Positions 45,917 through 54,451 of a stretch of DNA of 64,000 bases are shown one piece after another. Position 1 is the stretch's first letter, and each line of letters opens with the position of its first letter. The notes under the pieces are model-generated. The model had not been told where the DNA came from, did not search any database, and worked only from the letters and a program-made list of their open reading frames with translations. The position numbers and the translations under genes are program-made. The DNA is from Rhizobiaceae bacterium CPCC 101076 (GTDB taxonomy: Bacteria; Pseudomonadota; Alphaproteobacteria; Rhizobiales; Methylopilaceae). The stretch is from the NCBI GenBank assembly GCA_003347645.1, contig QDFX01000012.1, positions 49,931 through 113,930 of the forward strand. Reading direction: 5' to 3'.

Positions 45917-47593
45917 TCAGGCCGCTCGCTGCCTCTCCCGGCGGGCGAGATAGCCGTGGATCTGGGCGACGACGGCCGCGCCGTCGCCAACCGCCGCAGC
46001 GACACGCTTGGTCGATGACGCGCGCACATCGCCGATCGCGAAGACACCCGATCTGTTCGTTTCCAGCGACGTGCCGTTTGAATCGTTGCGATCCGCTCCG
46101 GTGAGAACGAAGCCCTTGTTGTCGACGTCGACGCAGCCGTTCAGCCAGCCGGTGTTGGGATCGGCGCCGACGAACAGGAACAGGTGCTTGATGTTCCGGG
46201 TAAGCGTCGTGCCGGTCGCGGCCTTGCGCAGGACGATCTCCTGCAGGCCCCGGGTCTCATCGCCGCCGAGTTCGGTGACCTCGGTATTGGTGTGAATCTC
46301 GACGTTCGGCAAAGCAGCGATGCGCTCGATCAGGTATTGCGACATCGATGATTCCAGGCCGTTTGCCCGGATGACCAGATGCAGGTGCTTCACCTTCGGC
46401 GCGAGATAGACCACGGCCTGTCCGGCCGAATTACCTCCACCGACGAGCGCGACCTCCTCGCCCTTGCAGAGCTGTGCCTCGACTGGCGACGCCCAGTACG
46501 AGATTCCGCGACCCTCGAATGTCGCAAGATTGGCGATGTCGGGCCGGCGGTAGCTTGCGCCCGAGGCGATGACGACTGTCCTCGACGAGATCGTCTTGCC
46601 ATCGGATAGGAGGAGATCGAGCGTCGCGTGCACGTCGTCCTCCGTGCCGGGGCAGGTCAGCTTGGTGACCTCCAGTGGGATGGCCAGCTCGGCGCCGAAT
46701 TTCTGCGCCTGCGTGAATGCTCGGCCGGCGAGCGCCTGGCCTGAAATGCCGGTCGGGAAACCGAGATAGTTCTCGATCCGGGCCGACGCGCCCGCCTGTC
46801 CGCCGATCGCGCGGGTGTCGAGAACGAGGACCTTCAGACCCTCCGATGCGGCATAGACGGCGGTGGCGAGGCCGGCCGGGCCCGCGCCGACGATCGCCAC
46901 GTCGTAGGTGACCGACGGATCGAGCTCCGGCGTCATGCCGAGGCAAACGCCGGCCTCGGCATTCGTCGGATGCTTGAGGACTGTGCCGTTCGGGCAGATG
47001 AGGATCGGGAGATCCTCTTCCGCAATGCCGAGGCGTTCGATGAGAGCGCGGGCTTCCGCGTCATGGCAGTCGAGGACAGTGTTCGGATGGCCGTTCCGCG
47101 TCAGGAACCCTTGCAGCCGGACGAGGTCGCGGTCGTTTGCCCGCCCGAGCAAAGTGGAGCCGGCATTGCCGCCCTCGATCAGGGCGACCCGGCGCAGAAT
47201 GTAGGCACGCATGACGATCTCGCCGATTTCGGCCGAGCCGATGACGAGAGCGCGCAGATGAGGGGCGTCCAGGGGAACGGCGACGCAGCCCTCCGCGCCG
47301 GCCTTGCCCGCCGCCAGGGAGGCGCGTCCGGCAAGCTGGCTGATCTCTCCCGAGAACTGACCGGCCATGTGCGAAACGATCGGCTGTTCGTGGCCGAGGC
47401 CATCGCGCCGGACGACATCGATCGATCCGCGCAGGATCAGCCAGGCTGGGGAATTGCGCTGGCCAACCTCGAATACCGTTTCGCCGGGCTGAAACTCGCG
47501 CTCGCCGCCACTGGCGAACCGCTTCATCACCTCGACCTGTACGGGATCGAGCTTCGGGAATCTCTGGTGGAAACGTGTGTCTATCGCCGACAT
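45917..47593 (-). CDS. cNMP-binding / thioredoxin-like / flavin reductase fusion
   Basis: This 558-residue protein has three parts. Residues 15-130 form a cyclic-nucleotide-binding-like beta roll (FQPGETVFEVGQRNSPAWLILRGSIDVV). Residues 140-215 are thioredoxin- or glutaredoxin-like (LTRNGHPNTVLDCHDAEARALIE...LPILICPNG). Residues 225-555 are a thioredoxin-reductase-like FAD/NADPH module (DVAIVGAGPAGLATAVYAASEGLKVLVLD, VALVGGGNSAGQAVVYLA, GVFAIGDVRASS). The CxxC of true thioredoxin reductases is missing: the region reads SYWASPVEAQLCKG. Function is unknown; it may deliver electrons elsewhere. Confidence 0.85.
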   Translation of the reverse strand: MSAIDTRFHQRFPKLDPVQVEVMKRFASGGEREFQPGETVFEVGQRNSPAWLILRGSIDVVRRDGLGHEQPIVSHMAGQFSGEISQLAGRASLAAGKAGAEGCVAVPLDAPHLRALVIGSAEIGEIVMRAYILRRVALIEGGNAGSTLLGRANDRDLVRLQGFLTRNGHPNTVLDCHDAEARALIERLGIAEEDLPILICPNGTVLKHPTNAEAGVCLGMTPELDPSVTYDVAIVGAGPAGLATAVYAASEGLKVLVLDTRAIGGQAGASARIENYLGFPTGISGQALAGRAFTQAQKFGAELAIPLEVTKLTCPGTEDDVHATLDLLLSDGKTISSRTVVIASGASYRRPDIANLATFEGRGISYWASPVEAQLCKGEEVALVGGGNSAGQAVVYLAPKVKHLHLVIRANGLESSMSQYLIERIAALPNVEIHTNTEVTELGGDETRGLQEIVLRKAATGTTLTRNIKHLFLFVGADPNTGWLNGCVDVDNKGFVLTGADRNDSNGTSLETNRSGVFAIGDVRASSTKRVAAAVGDGAAVVAQIHGYLARRERQRAA

Positions 47594-47771
47594 GGGGATC
47601 TATCCGGGGAACGAGCGGAGTCTTCAGCATGCGATGGTCATGCGCAAGCGCACCGAGCAAAGGCAGCCATCGACTTGGTCTGTTGGGATAGCCGGTCACG
47701 CATTCGTAAACGCTCTTGTTAAGGTCAGGCAAAGATTGTTGGTGGATGGTTCCCTTATTGGAGGGGGCCTC

Positions 47772-49883
47772 ATGCGTTTGACGAGGCAGATCACGGCCTG
47801 TCTGCTGATCGGTTGCGCCATCACCTTTTTAACGGTCGGGGCGATGACTGTCTGGATGGCCAGGCAGTATGACGCCCAGGCGGCAGCCGCGGCGCAGATC
47901 ATGATGGCGGGCAATTCGGAATCGGCACATTACCGCCTGAAGAACACGACCGACGATTATTCCTGGTGGGACGATGCCTACCTGGCCTATGCCCGCGGCG
48001 ACCGGGACTGGCTGAACACCAATGTCGGCACCGGGATATCCGAGACCGCCGTCGGCGACGTCATGGTCATCGCCTCGCCCGACGGCAAGATCGTCTACGG
48101 CTGGACCTCGCAGGAAAACGAGACGCTCGAGCAGACGATCACCGCGACCACGATCCGCCTGGCCAGGCAGGTGCTCGCGGATGTGCCGCTCGGCCCGACC
48201 TCGGCGAAAACCATGCTCGCCCGTGGACCTGCGGGTGTTCTGATGATCGGCGCGGGCCGCCTGACGCCGAAGAATCATGCCGGCGTCGACGTGTCCCGCC
48301 TGCCCATCCTGATCATCGGCCGCTACCAGACTCCGGAGCGGATCAGCCGCGTCGGCAGGAGCTTCCTGCTCGACGACCTCGCGGTGAGCGACACACCCGT
48401 TCCGGGCAAGGATTTCCGTCCGCTGCTCGATCCCGCCAAGCAGAGGGTGGGCTATCTGGTATGGACGCCGCCGCGGCCGGGAGCGGCGCTGCTCCAGGAA
48501 CTGCTGGTGCCGCTCGGCATCGCTCTGACGGTGTTTGCGGTGGTGATGCTGTTCGTCGCCACGCGCGCCCGCGGCTTTGCCGACGAACTCGCTATGGCGG
48601 CGCGGCTGGATCACCTGACTGGGCTAGATAATCGCAAGGGGCTCTCGGATTTCCTTGCCTCGAAGGCATGTCAGGACGAGATCGGGAAAGGCGGCGTCGC
48701 GGTCATCTATGTCGACGTCAACGGGTTCAAGACCGTCAACGATTCCGTCGGCCACAAGGGTGGCGACGTCCTCGTGCGCGAGGTCGCGGCGCGGCTGATC
48801 GCGGCGACGCCTGGCAGGGCGCGGGTCGCCCGCGTCGGTGGCGACGAGTTCGTCGTGGTGCTTGTCGGCGACGACGCCGAAAATGTGGTCGAGATCGCGA
48901 ATTGCATACCGGTCGCGATGGAGAAGCCGTTCGTCGTCGCGGAGATCGAATTCAACGTCTCCTGCGCCGTCGGCTATGCGCGCGGCACGGATGCGGAAGG
49001 CGGCGCTGACGCGTTGCTGCAGCGTGCCGATCTGGCGATGTACCAGGCCAAGCAGGAGCAGCGGCTGTCGCCTGTCGCCTATACGCCGTCGATGGAGACC
49101 GACGCGCTGGCGCGCAAGCAGTTCGAGGCCAAGCTCCGGAATGCCATCGAGGCCGGCGAGCTGCACATCGTCTATCAGCCGATCGCCTCGACAATCGATA
49201 TGAGGGTGTGTGGGCTGGAGGCACTGGTGCGCTGGCATTCGCCGGAGCTCGGCGATGTCCCGCCGCAGAAACTGATCGCGGTTGCCGAGGAATCGGGACT
49301 GATCCGCTCGGTCGGCGATTTCGTGCTGAACCGCGTCTGCGAGGACTCCTGGCGCTGGCCCAACCTGAAACTGTCGGTGAACGTGTCGCCGGCGCAGCTG
49401 CGCGACGTCGCCTTCGTGTCGCGCTTCAGGACCATGCTCCGAAAGCATGGCGTTACGCCGGGCCAGATCGAGATCGAGCTGACCGAAACGGTGCTGCTGA
49501 AGGATCCCGCGCCCGCCGCCAGGAAGCTTGAACAGCTTCGGAACCTTGGGATCACGGTGGCGCTCGACGATTTCGGCACTGGCTTCTCGTCGATCAGCTC
49601 GCTCCGCGCATTTCCGCTCGACCGCCTCAAGATCGACCGCTCCTTCGTGCAGGATCTCGGCACCGATCCGGACGCGGCGACGCTGATCCAGTCCTTCGTT
49701 GCGGTGGCCCGCGCCAAGCGCCTGTCCGTGGTCTGCGAAGGTGTCGAGACCGAAACGCAGGCGGAGATGATCAGGCTCCTCGATTGCGATTTCATCCAGG
49801 GCTATCTCCTGGCGCGGCCAATGCGGGTCGAGCAGATGGCCGAGTTCCTCGCAGGCGAAGAGCTCCGCACGGAGGCCGTATAG
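47772..49883 (+). CDS. CHASE4-like membrane GGDEF-EAL protein
   Basis: The 703-residue protein has TM1 (8-28), a periplasmic CHASE4-like domain (about 30-230, with DDYSWWDDAYLAY and SPDGKIVYGW), TM2 (243-263), a GGDEF domain and an EAL domain. The GGDEF motif (356-360) and EAL motif (483-485) are both intact, as are NVSPAQL, ELTETVLL, DDFGTGFSS and CEGVETE. It may therefore make and degrade cyclic-di-GMP. The inhibitory I-site RxxD before GGDEF is absent. Start ATG 47772 follows GGAGGGGG. Confidence 0.92.
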   Translation: MRLTRQITACLLIGCAITFLTVGAMTVWMARQYDAQAAAAAQIMMAGNSESAHYRLKNTTDDYSWWDDAYLAYARGDRDWLNTNVGTGISETAVGDVMVIASPDGKIVYGWTSQENETLEQTITATTIRLARQVLADVPLGPTSAKTMLARGPAGVLMIGAGRLTPKNHAGVDVSRLPILIIGRYQTPERISRVGRSFLLDDLAVSDTPVPGKDFRPLLDPAKQRVGYLVWTPPRPGAALLQELLVPLGIALTVFAVVMLFVATRARGFADELAMAARLDHLTGLDNRKGLSDFLASKACQDEIGKGGVAVIYVDVNGFKTVNDSVGHKGGDVLVREVAARLIAATPGRARVARVGGDEFVVVLVGDDAENVVEIANCIPVAMEKPFVVAEIEFNVSCAVGYARGTDAEGGADALLQRADLAMYQAKQEQRLSPVAYTPSMETDALARKQFEAKLRNAIEAGELHIVYQPIASTIDMRVCGLEALVRWHSPELGDVPPQKLIAVAEESGLIRSVGDFVLNRVCEDSWRWPNLKLSVNVSPAQLRDVAFVSRFRTMLRKHGVTPGQIEIELTETVLLKDPAPAARKLEQLRNLGITVALDDFGTGFSSISSLRAFPLDRLKIDRSFVQDLGTDPDAATLIQSFVAVARAKRLSVVCEGVETETQAEMIRLLDCDFIQGYLLARPMRVEQMAEFLAGEELRTEAV

Positions 49884-49953
49884 CCAGCTCGGAAGGCTGC
49901 AGAACATCGGGCGCTGTGTTTCTCCGGGACGGATTACGTCGTCGGCGATCAGC

Positions 49954-50015
49954 TGCAAATGCGAATGACTTGCAATATCAACTCAAACGTGGAAGCTTAT
50001 TGAGAGTCATTCTCA
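49954..50015 (+). promoter_or_regulatory. Two inverted repeats in the sit promoter (Mur/Fur-like)
   Basis: TGCAA (49954-49958) and TTGCA (49970-49974) form an A/T-flanked dyad resembling the manganese-responsive Mur/Fur sites found before rhizobial sitABCD. TGAGAGTCATTCTCA (50001-50015) is a second dyad with 5-bp arms, 19-33 bp upstream of the ATG. Either could bind a metalloregulator; no regulator gene lies nearby. Confidence 0.5.
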
Positions 50016-50033
50016 GCTGGAGCGGGAGCCGGA

Positions 50034-50951
50034 ATGTTAGCTCAGATCAGACGTGGTGCAGTCGCTGGTTTCGTGGCCATGGCCGCCTTCTCGATTTCGG
50101 CCGAAGCCGGCGCGGCGGCCGAGAAGTTCAAGGCGGTGACGACGTTCACCGTCATCGCCGACATGGCGAAGAACGTCGCCGGCGATGCCGCGATCGTGGA
50201 GTCGATCACCAAGCCCGGTGCGGAAATCCATGGATACTCGCCGACCCCGGGCGACATTCAGCGCGCGCAGGACGCCCAGCTCATCCTCTGGAACGGCCTC
50301 AACCTCGAGCTCTGGTTCGAGAAGTTTTTTCAGAACCTGAAGAACGTGCCGGGCGCGGTCGTCTCGAACGGCGTAGAGCCGATGGGCATCACGGAGGGGC
50401 CCTATACCGGCAAGCCCAATCCGCATGCCTGGATGTCGCCGAAGAACGCGCTGATCTATGTCGACAACATCCGCGACGCCTTCGTGAAATACGATCCGAA
50501 GAATGCCGCGATCTATGAGGCGAACGCCGCCGCCTACAAGGCTAAGGTCGAGGCCGCCGTCTCGCCCATCCGGGCCAAGCTCGATACCATCCCCGCGGAC
50601 AGGCGCTGGCTGGTCTCCAGCGAGGGAGCGTTCTCGTATCTCGCCCGCGATTTCGGCCTGAAGGAGCTCTATCTCTGGCCGATCAATGCCGACCAGCAGG
50701 GCACGCCGCAGCAGGTCCGCAAGGTGATCGACGCGGTCAAGGCGAACAGGATCGCCGTCGTATTTAGCGAGAGCACGGTCTCCGACAAGCCGGCCAGGCA
50801 GGTCGCCCGCGAGACTGGCGCGCAGTATGGCGGCGTCCTCTACGTCGACTCGCTGAGCGAGGCCGACGGCCCGGTGCCGACCTATATCGATCTCCTGCGC
50901 GTCACCTCCGACACCGTCGAGAAGGGACTCGCCGAGGGATTGTCCCAGTGA
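50034..50951 (+). CDS. sitA: Manganese/iron ABC transporter binding protein
   Basis: The 305-residue cluster-A-I metal-binding protein has a signal peptide ([20 protein letters not shown]) and predicted ligands His66 (AEIHGYSP), His131 (NPHAWM), Glu197 (SSEGAFSYL) and Asp272 (YVDSLSE). This H-H-E-D set is that of Mn/Fe proteins such as SitA and PsaA. It lacks the His-rich loop of zinc-specific ZnuA proteins. It is the first gene of a four-gene operon, overlapping sitB by 4 bp. Confidence 0.9.
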   Translation: MLAQIRRGAVAGFVAMAAFSISAEAGAAAEKFKAVTTFTVIADMAKNVAGDAAIVESITKPGAEIHGYSPTPGDIQRAQDAQLILWNGLNLELWFEKFFQNLKNVPGAVVSNGVEPMGITEGPYTGKPNPHAWMSPKNALIYVDNIRDAFVKYDPKNAAIYEANAAAYKAKVEAAVSPIRAKLDTIPADRRWLVSSEGAFSYLARDFGLKELYLWPINADQQGTPQQVRKVIDAVKANRIAVVFSESTVSDKPARQVARETGAQYGGVLYVDSLSEADGPVPTYIDLLRVTSDTVEKGLAEGLSQ

Positions 50952-51835
50952 ATATTGCCGTGTCCCATCCCGCCGCCGTTGCTCCCGCCGGCGTGGGGGC
51001 GGGCATCCGCGTCGACGACGCGACTGTCATTTATCGCAATGGCCACACAGCGTTGCGTAATGCCAGCTTCGATATCCCGACCGGCACGATCACCGCGCTC
51101 GTCGGTGTCAACGGCTCCGGCAAGTCGACCTTGTTCAAGGCGATCATGGGCTTCGTCCGGCTCGCGCGGGGAAACATCTCGGTTCTCGGCCAGCCGGTCG
51201 AAAGGGCGCTGAAGAAGAACCTCATCGCCTATGTGCCGCAGAGCGACGAGGTGGACTGGAATTTCCCGGTCCTCGTCGAGGATGTCGTGATGATGGGCCG
51301 CTACGGCCATATGGGGCTGCTGCGCCGGCCGAAACCTGCCGACCGTCAGGCTGTCGACGTCGCGCTTGCCCGTGTCGGCATGACGGACTTCCGCAAGCGC
51401 CAGATCGGCGAGCTGTCGGGCGGACAGAAGAAGCGCGTCTTTCTTGCCCGTGCTCTGGCGCAGGACGGGTGGGTCATCCTGCTTGACGAGCCGTTCACGG
51501 GCGTCGACGTGAAGACCGAGGACGCCATCATCCGCCTGCTCAAATCGCTGCGGGACGAAGGGCGGGTGATGCTGGTCTCGACGCATAATCTCGGCAGCGT
51601 GCCGGAATTCTGCGACCGTACCGTGCTGCTCAAGGGCACCGTGCTGGCCTATGGGCAAACCGCGGAGACCTTCACCCAGGCCAATCTGGAAAAGACCTTC
51701 GGCGGCGTGCTCCGCCATTTCGTGCTGAGCGAAGGCGGAAGGCCGGGTTCGCTCGACGTTCTCACCGATGACGAGCGGCCGCTGGTGCTCCGCGGCGACA
51801 GGCCGGCGGAGCGCGACGTGGCGAAGAGCACCTGA
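50948..51835 (+). CDS. sitB: Manganese/iron ABC transporter ATPase
   Basis: The 295-residue ATPase has Walker [39 protein letters not shown] (a metal-ABC hallmark), signature [15 protein letters not shown] and Walker [14 protein letters not shown]. The GTG start at 50948 overlaps the sitA stop (GTGA). A C-terminal tail of about 45 residues after [10 protein letters not shown] is typical of rhizobial SitB. Confidence 0.93.
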   Translation: MNIAVSHPAAVAPAGVGAGIRVDDATVIYRNGHTALRNASFDIPTGTITALVGVNGSGKSTLFKAIMGFVRLARGNISVLGQPVERALKKNLIAYVPQSDEVDWNFPVLVEDVVMMGRYGHMGLLRRPKPADRQAVDVALARVGMTDFRKRQIGELSGGQKKRVFLARALAQDGWVILLDEPFTGVDVKTEDAIIRLLKSLRDEGRVMLVSTHNLGSVPEFCDRTVLLKGTVLAYGQTAETFTQANLEKTFGGVLRHFVLSEGGRPGSLDVLTDDERPLVLRGDRPAERDVAKST

Positions 51836-51838
51836 CGG

Positions 51839-52696
51839 ATGGCCTATCTGCTCGAACCCTTCTCCTACGAATACATGCGCAACGCGATGTGGGTGTCCAC
51901 TCTGGTCGGCGGCGTCTGCGCCTTCCTCTCGGCCTATCTCATGCTGAAGGGCTGGTCACTCATCGGCGATGCGCTGTCGCACTCGATCGTCCCCGGCGTT
52001 GCCGGCGCCTATATGCTCGGCCTGCCGTTTTCGATCGGCGCGTTCTTCTCGGGCGGACTGGCCGCAGCCGCCATGCTGTTCCTCAACCAGCGCACCCGGT
52101 TGAAGGAGGACGCGATCATCGGGCTGATCTTCTCCTCCTTTTTCGGGCTCGGCCTATTCATGGTCTCGCTGTCGCCGACCTCGGTGAACATCCAGACGAT
52201 CGTCCTCGGCAACATTCTGGCTATCACGCCGGAAGACACGCTCCAGCTCGCCGTCATCGGCTTCGTCTCGCTGGCCGTGCTCCTGGTCAAATGGAGGGAC
52301 CTGATGGTGGTCTTCTTCGACGAAAGCCACGCCCGTTCGATCGGACTCAATCCGGTCAGGCTCAAGATCATCTTCTTCACCCTGCTGTCTGCATCGACGG
52401 TCGCGGCGATGCAGACGGTCGGCGCGTTCCTCGTCATCTGCATGGTGGTGACGCCGGGCGCTACGGCCTATCTGCTGACCGACCGTTTCGAGCGCCTGCT
52501 CGTTCTTGCCGTCGCCATCGGCGCCGCGACCAGCCTGGTCGGCGCCTATGCGAGCTATTTCCTCGATGGGGCGACCGGCGGCATCATCGTCGTCCTGCAG
52601 ACGCTGATCTTCCTCACCGCCTTCTTTCTTGCCCCCAAGCACGGAATGCTGGCGGCCCGCCGCCGCGCGGCGGAAGCCCTGGAGGCCGACGCATGA
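51839..52696 (+). CDS. sitC: Manganese/iron ABC transporter permease C
   Basis: This 285-residue FecCD/ABC-3 type permease has about eight TM helices, with LKGWSLIGDALSHSIVPGVAGAYMLGLPFSIGAFFSGGLAAAAM and DESHARSIGLNPVRLKIIFF. It starts 3 bp after sitB and overlaps sitD by 4 bp. It forms a heterodimer with SitD. Confidence 0.92.
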   Translation: MAYLLEPFSYEYMRNAMWVSTLVGGVCAFLSAYLMLKGWSLIGDALSHSIVPGVAGAYMLGLPFSIGAFFSGGLAAAAMLFLNQRTRLKEDAIIGLIFSSFFGLGLFMVSLSPTSVNIQTIVLGNILAITPEDTLQLAVIGFVSLAVLLVKWRDLMVVFFDESHARSIGLNPVRLKIIFFTLLSASTVAAMQTVGAFLVICMVVTPGATAYLLTDRFERLLVLAVAIGAATSLVGAYASYFLDGATGGIIVVLQTLIFLTAFFLAPKHGMLAARRRAAEALEADA

Positions 52697-53541
52697 CCAT
52701 GCTCGATACGCTGCTCGCGCCGTTCCAGTTCGAGTTCATGATCAATGCCCTGGTGATCTCGGTGCTGGTTGCGGTGCCGACGGCGCTGCTGTCCTGCTTC
52801 CTCGTCCTCAAGGGCTGGTCGCTGATGGGAGACGCGATCTCGCATGCCGTCTTTCCGGGAGTGGTCATCGCCTACATCGTCGGGCTTCCCTACGCCGCCG
52901 GTGCCTTCGCGGCCGGCATGATGTGCGCGCTCGCGACGGGATTTCTGAAGGACAACAGCCGCATCAAGCAGGACACGGTGATGGGGATCGTGTTCTCCGG
53001 CATGTTCGGCCTTGGGCTCGTGCTCTACGTGAAGATCCAGTCCGAGGTTCACCTCGACCACATCCTGTTCGGCGACATGCTCGGCATCGGCACCCGCGAC
53101 ATCGCCGAGAGTGCGGTGATCGCCGCGATCATCGGCGGCATCATCGTGCTCAAGTGGAAGGACTTCCTTCTTCATGCCTTCGATCCGGCGCAGGCCAGGG
53201 CGCTCGGCCTGCCGGTCAGGCTCCTCCATTACGGCCTGCTCTGCCTGATCTCGCTGACGATCGTCGGCGCCCTGAAAGCGGTCGGCATCATCCTCGCCAT
53301 CGCCATGCTGATTGCGCCGGGGGCGATCGCATTCCTACTCAGCCGGACGTTCGGCACGATGCTGATCCTCTCGGTGGCTATCGCGATCGCCGCGTCCCTT
53401 CTCGGTGTCTACCTGTCCTTCTTCATCGACAGCGCTCCGGCACCGACGATCGTGCTGCTGCTTACCCTGGCTTTCGTGATGGCATTCGTCCGTACCATCC
53501 TGGCGGCAGGTCGGGGCGGGGCGGAGGCGCCGACAGGCTAG
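52693..53541 (+). CDS. sitD: Manganese/iron ABC transporter permease D
   Basis: This is a 282-residue ABC-3 permease: LKGWSLMGDAISHAVFPGVVIAYIVGLPYAAGAFAAGM, FDPAQARALGLPVRLLHYGLL and KAVGIILAIAMLIAPGAIAFLL. It is paralogous to SitC. ATG 52693 is the start. A longer open frame that begins inside sitC runs out of register with sitC before this ATG and is not a fusion protein. Confidence 0.92.
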   Translation: MTMLDTLLAPFQFEFMINALVISVLVAVPTALLSCFLVLKGWSLMGDAISHAVFPGVVIAYIVGLPYAAGAFAAGMMCALATGFLKDNSRIKQDTVMGIVFSGMFGLGLVLYVKIQSEVHLDHILFGDMLGIGTRDIAESAVIAAIIGGIIVLKWKDFLLHAFDPAQARALGLPVRLLHYGLLCLISLTIVGALKAVGIILAIAMLIAPGAIAFLLSRTFGTMLILSVAIAIAASLLGVYLSFFIDSAPAPTIVLLLTLAFVMAFVRTILAAGRGGAEAPTG

Positions 53542-53584
53542 GCTTCCGTCCTGAGTATCGCTTCGCCGGGGGTACTCACCCGAG

Positions 53585-53620
53585 GCCAGCGGCCGCGCCA
53601 CATCTTCCAGCGCCCGCCGC
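53585..53620 (-). pseudogene. Scrap of an MFS gene 3' end
   Basis: On the minus strand this 36-bp stretch encodes RRALEDVARPLA, the same peptide as the C terminus of the MFS transporter at 55297-56727 (its codons lie at 55307-55342). DNA identity is about 32 of 36, with 18 consecutive identical bases. The fragment is confined between the sitD and TetR stops. It is best read as the remnant of a second MFS copy or a recombination scar. Confidence 0.6.
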
Positions 53621-53635
53621 GCCGTTCCGGCGCGC

Positions 53636-54280
53636 TTACGCTGCCAACCCCTTCACGACCATCTCCAGACTCTGCTCGATCAGTGCCTCCCGCTCGGCCC
53701 AAGGGAAATTCGGCCAGTCGATCAACATCAGGCAAACGCCCTGGAACACCATCCAGGTGGTCTGCGCGATCACGGTCGGGTCGGCTGGCCTGAGCACGCC
53801 CGCTTCCAGCAGGCGTTCGATCTGCCGGCGGAAGGTGAGGAAACACTGGATGCCCGGGGATTGCTCGGCGTATGGGCGCGAGAGGTCCAATTCGGCTGTG
53901 CTGTGCTTGCGGGTCGATCCTGCCTTGAAAGTGAGTTGGAATTCCTTGGGGTGGGTGAAAGCGAAGCCGATATACGTGCGGCCGATCGCTCTCAGCAGAT
54001 CGATATTGGCCGGCGCATCCTTGGCGACACCGCTGATGACCTCGGTCAGTGCGATGAAGGTTTCCCGCCGGATTGCATCGAGGATCGCTTCCTTGTTCGG
54101 GAAATACACATAGAGGCCGGTCTGGGACACGCCGACCCGCTCAGCGAGCCGGCGTGTGGTGACGCTCTCGACACCTTCGTCGAAGAACAACGTTTTCGCC
54201 GCTTCGATGATTTCCGCCCGGCGCTCATGGCCGTGCCCGCGCGGCTTGCGTGCCTGTTCGGCAGTGCTTCGTGTGATCAC
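53636..54280 (-). CDS. TetR-family regulator
   Basis: The 214-residue repressor has an N-terminal HTH (IIEAAKTLFFDEGVESVTTRRLAERVGVSQTGLYVYFPNKEAILDAI) and a TetR_C-type domain with FAFTHPKEFQLTFKAGS, common in regulators of exporters and envelope genes. It is divergent from the MipA/OmpV gene, with TGTTC repeats in the shared gap, so it probably represses itself and that gene. Confidence 0.9.
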   Translation of the reverse strand: MITRSTAEQARKPRGHGHERRAEIIEAAKTLFFDEGVESVTTRRLAERVGVSQTGLYVYFPNKEAILDAIRRETFIALTEVISGVAKDAPANIDLLRAIGRTYIGFAFTHPKEFQLTFKAGSTRKHSTAELDLSRPYAEQSPGIQCFLTFRRQIERLLEAGVLRPADPTVIAQTTWMVFQGVCLMLIDWPNFPWAEREALIEQSLEMVVKGLAA

Positions 54281-54404
54281 ACGAGACGCCTTCCATCCTC
54301 GACGCCGCCAGATCGCGACTGGCTTCGGTTGCAGCGGTCGCTGTCCTACACCCTTCCGGAAGCTGACGAAACCGCCTTGATAAAGTCCAAATGTTCAAGA
54401 TAAC

Positions 54405-54417
54405 TGTTCAATGAACA
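54405..54417. promoter_or_regulatory. TGTTC-based operator in the TetR/mipA gap
   Basis: TGTTC-AAT-GAACA is a perfect dyad. Further TGTTC half-sites lie at 54392-54396 and 54433-54437, giving three or four half-sites in 50 bp next to the mipA start. It is the expected position for the divergent TetR regulator. Confidence 0.6.
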
Positions 54418-54451
54418 CTTAAGGTGTTCGTGGGGATCGCAAGGGGGTTTT

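Noticed and set aside
51889..53541. Apparent 550-residue fusion protein spanning sitC and sitD
   Set aside because: The first 268 codons are an out-of-frame reading of sitC; only the part from ATG 52693 is SitD. sitC and sitD are separate genes with a 4-bp overlap.
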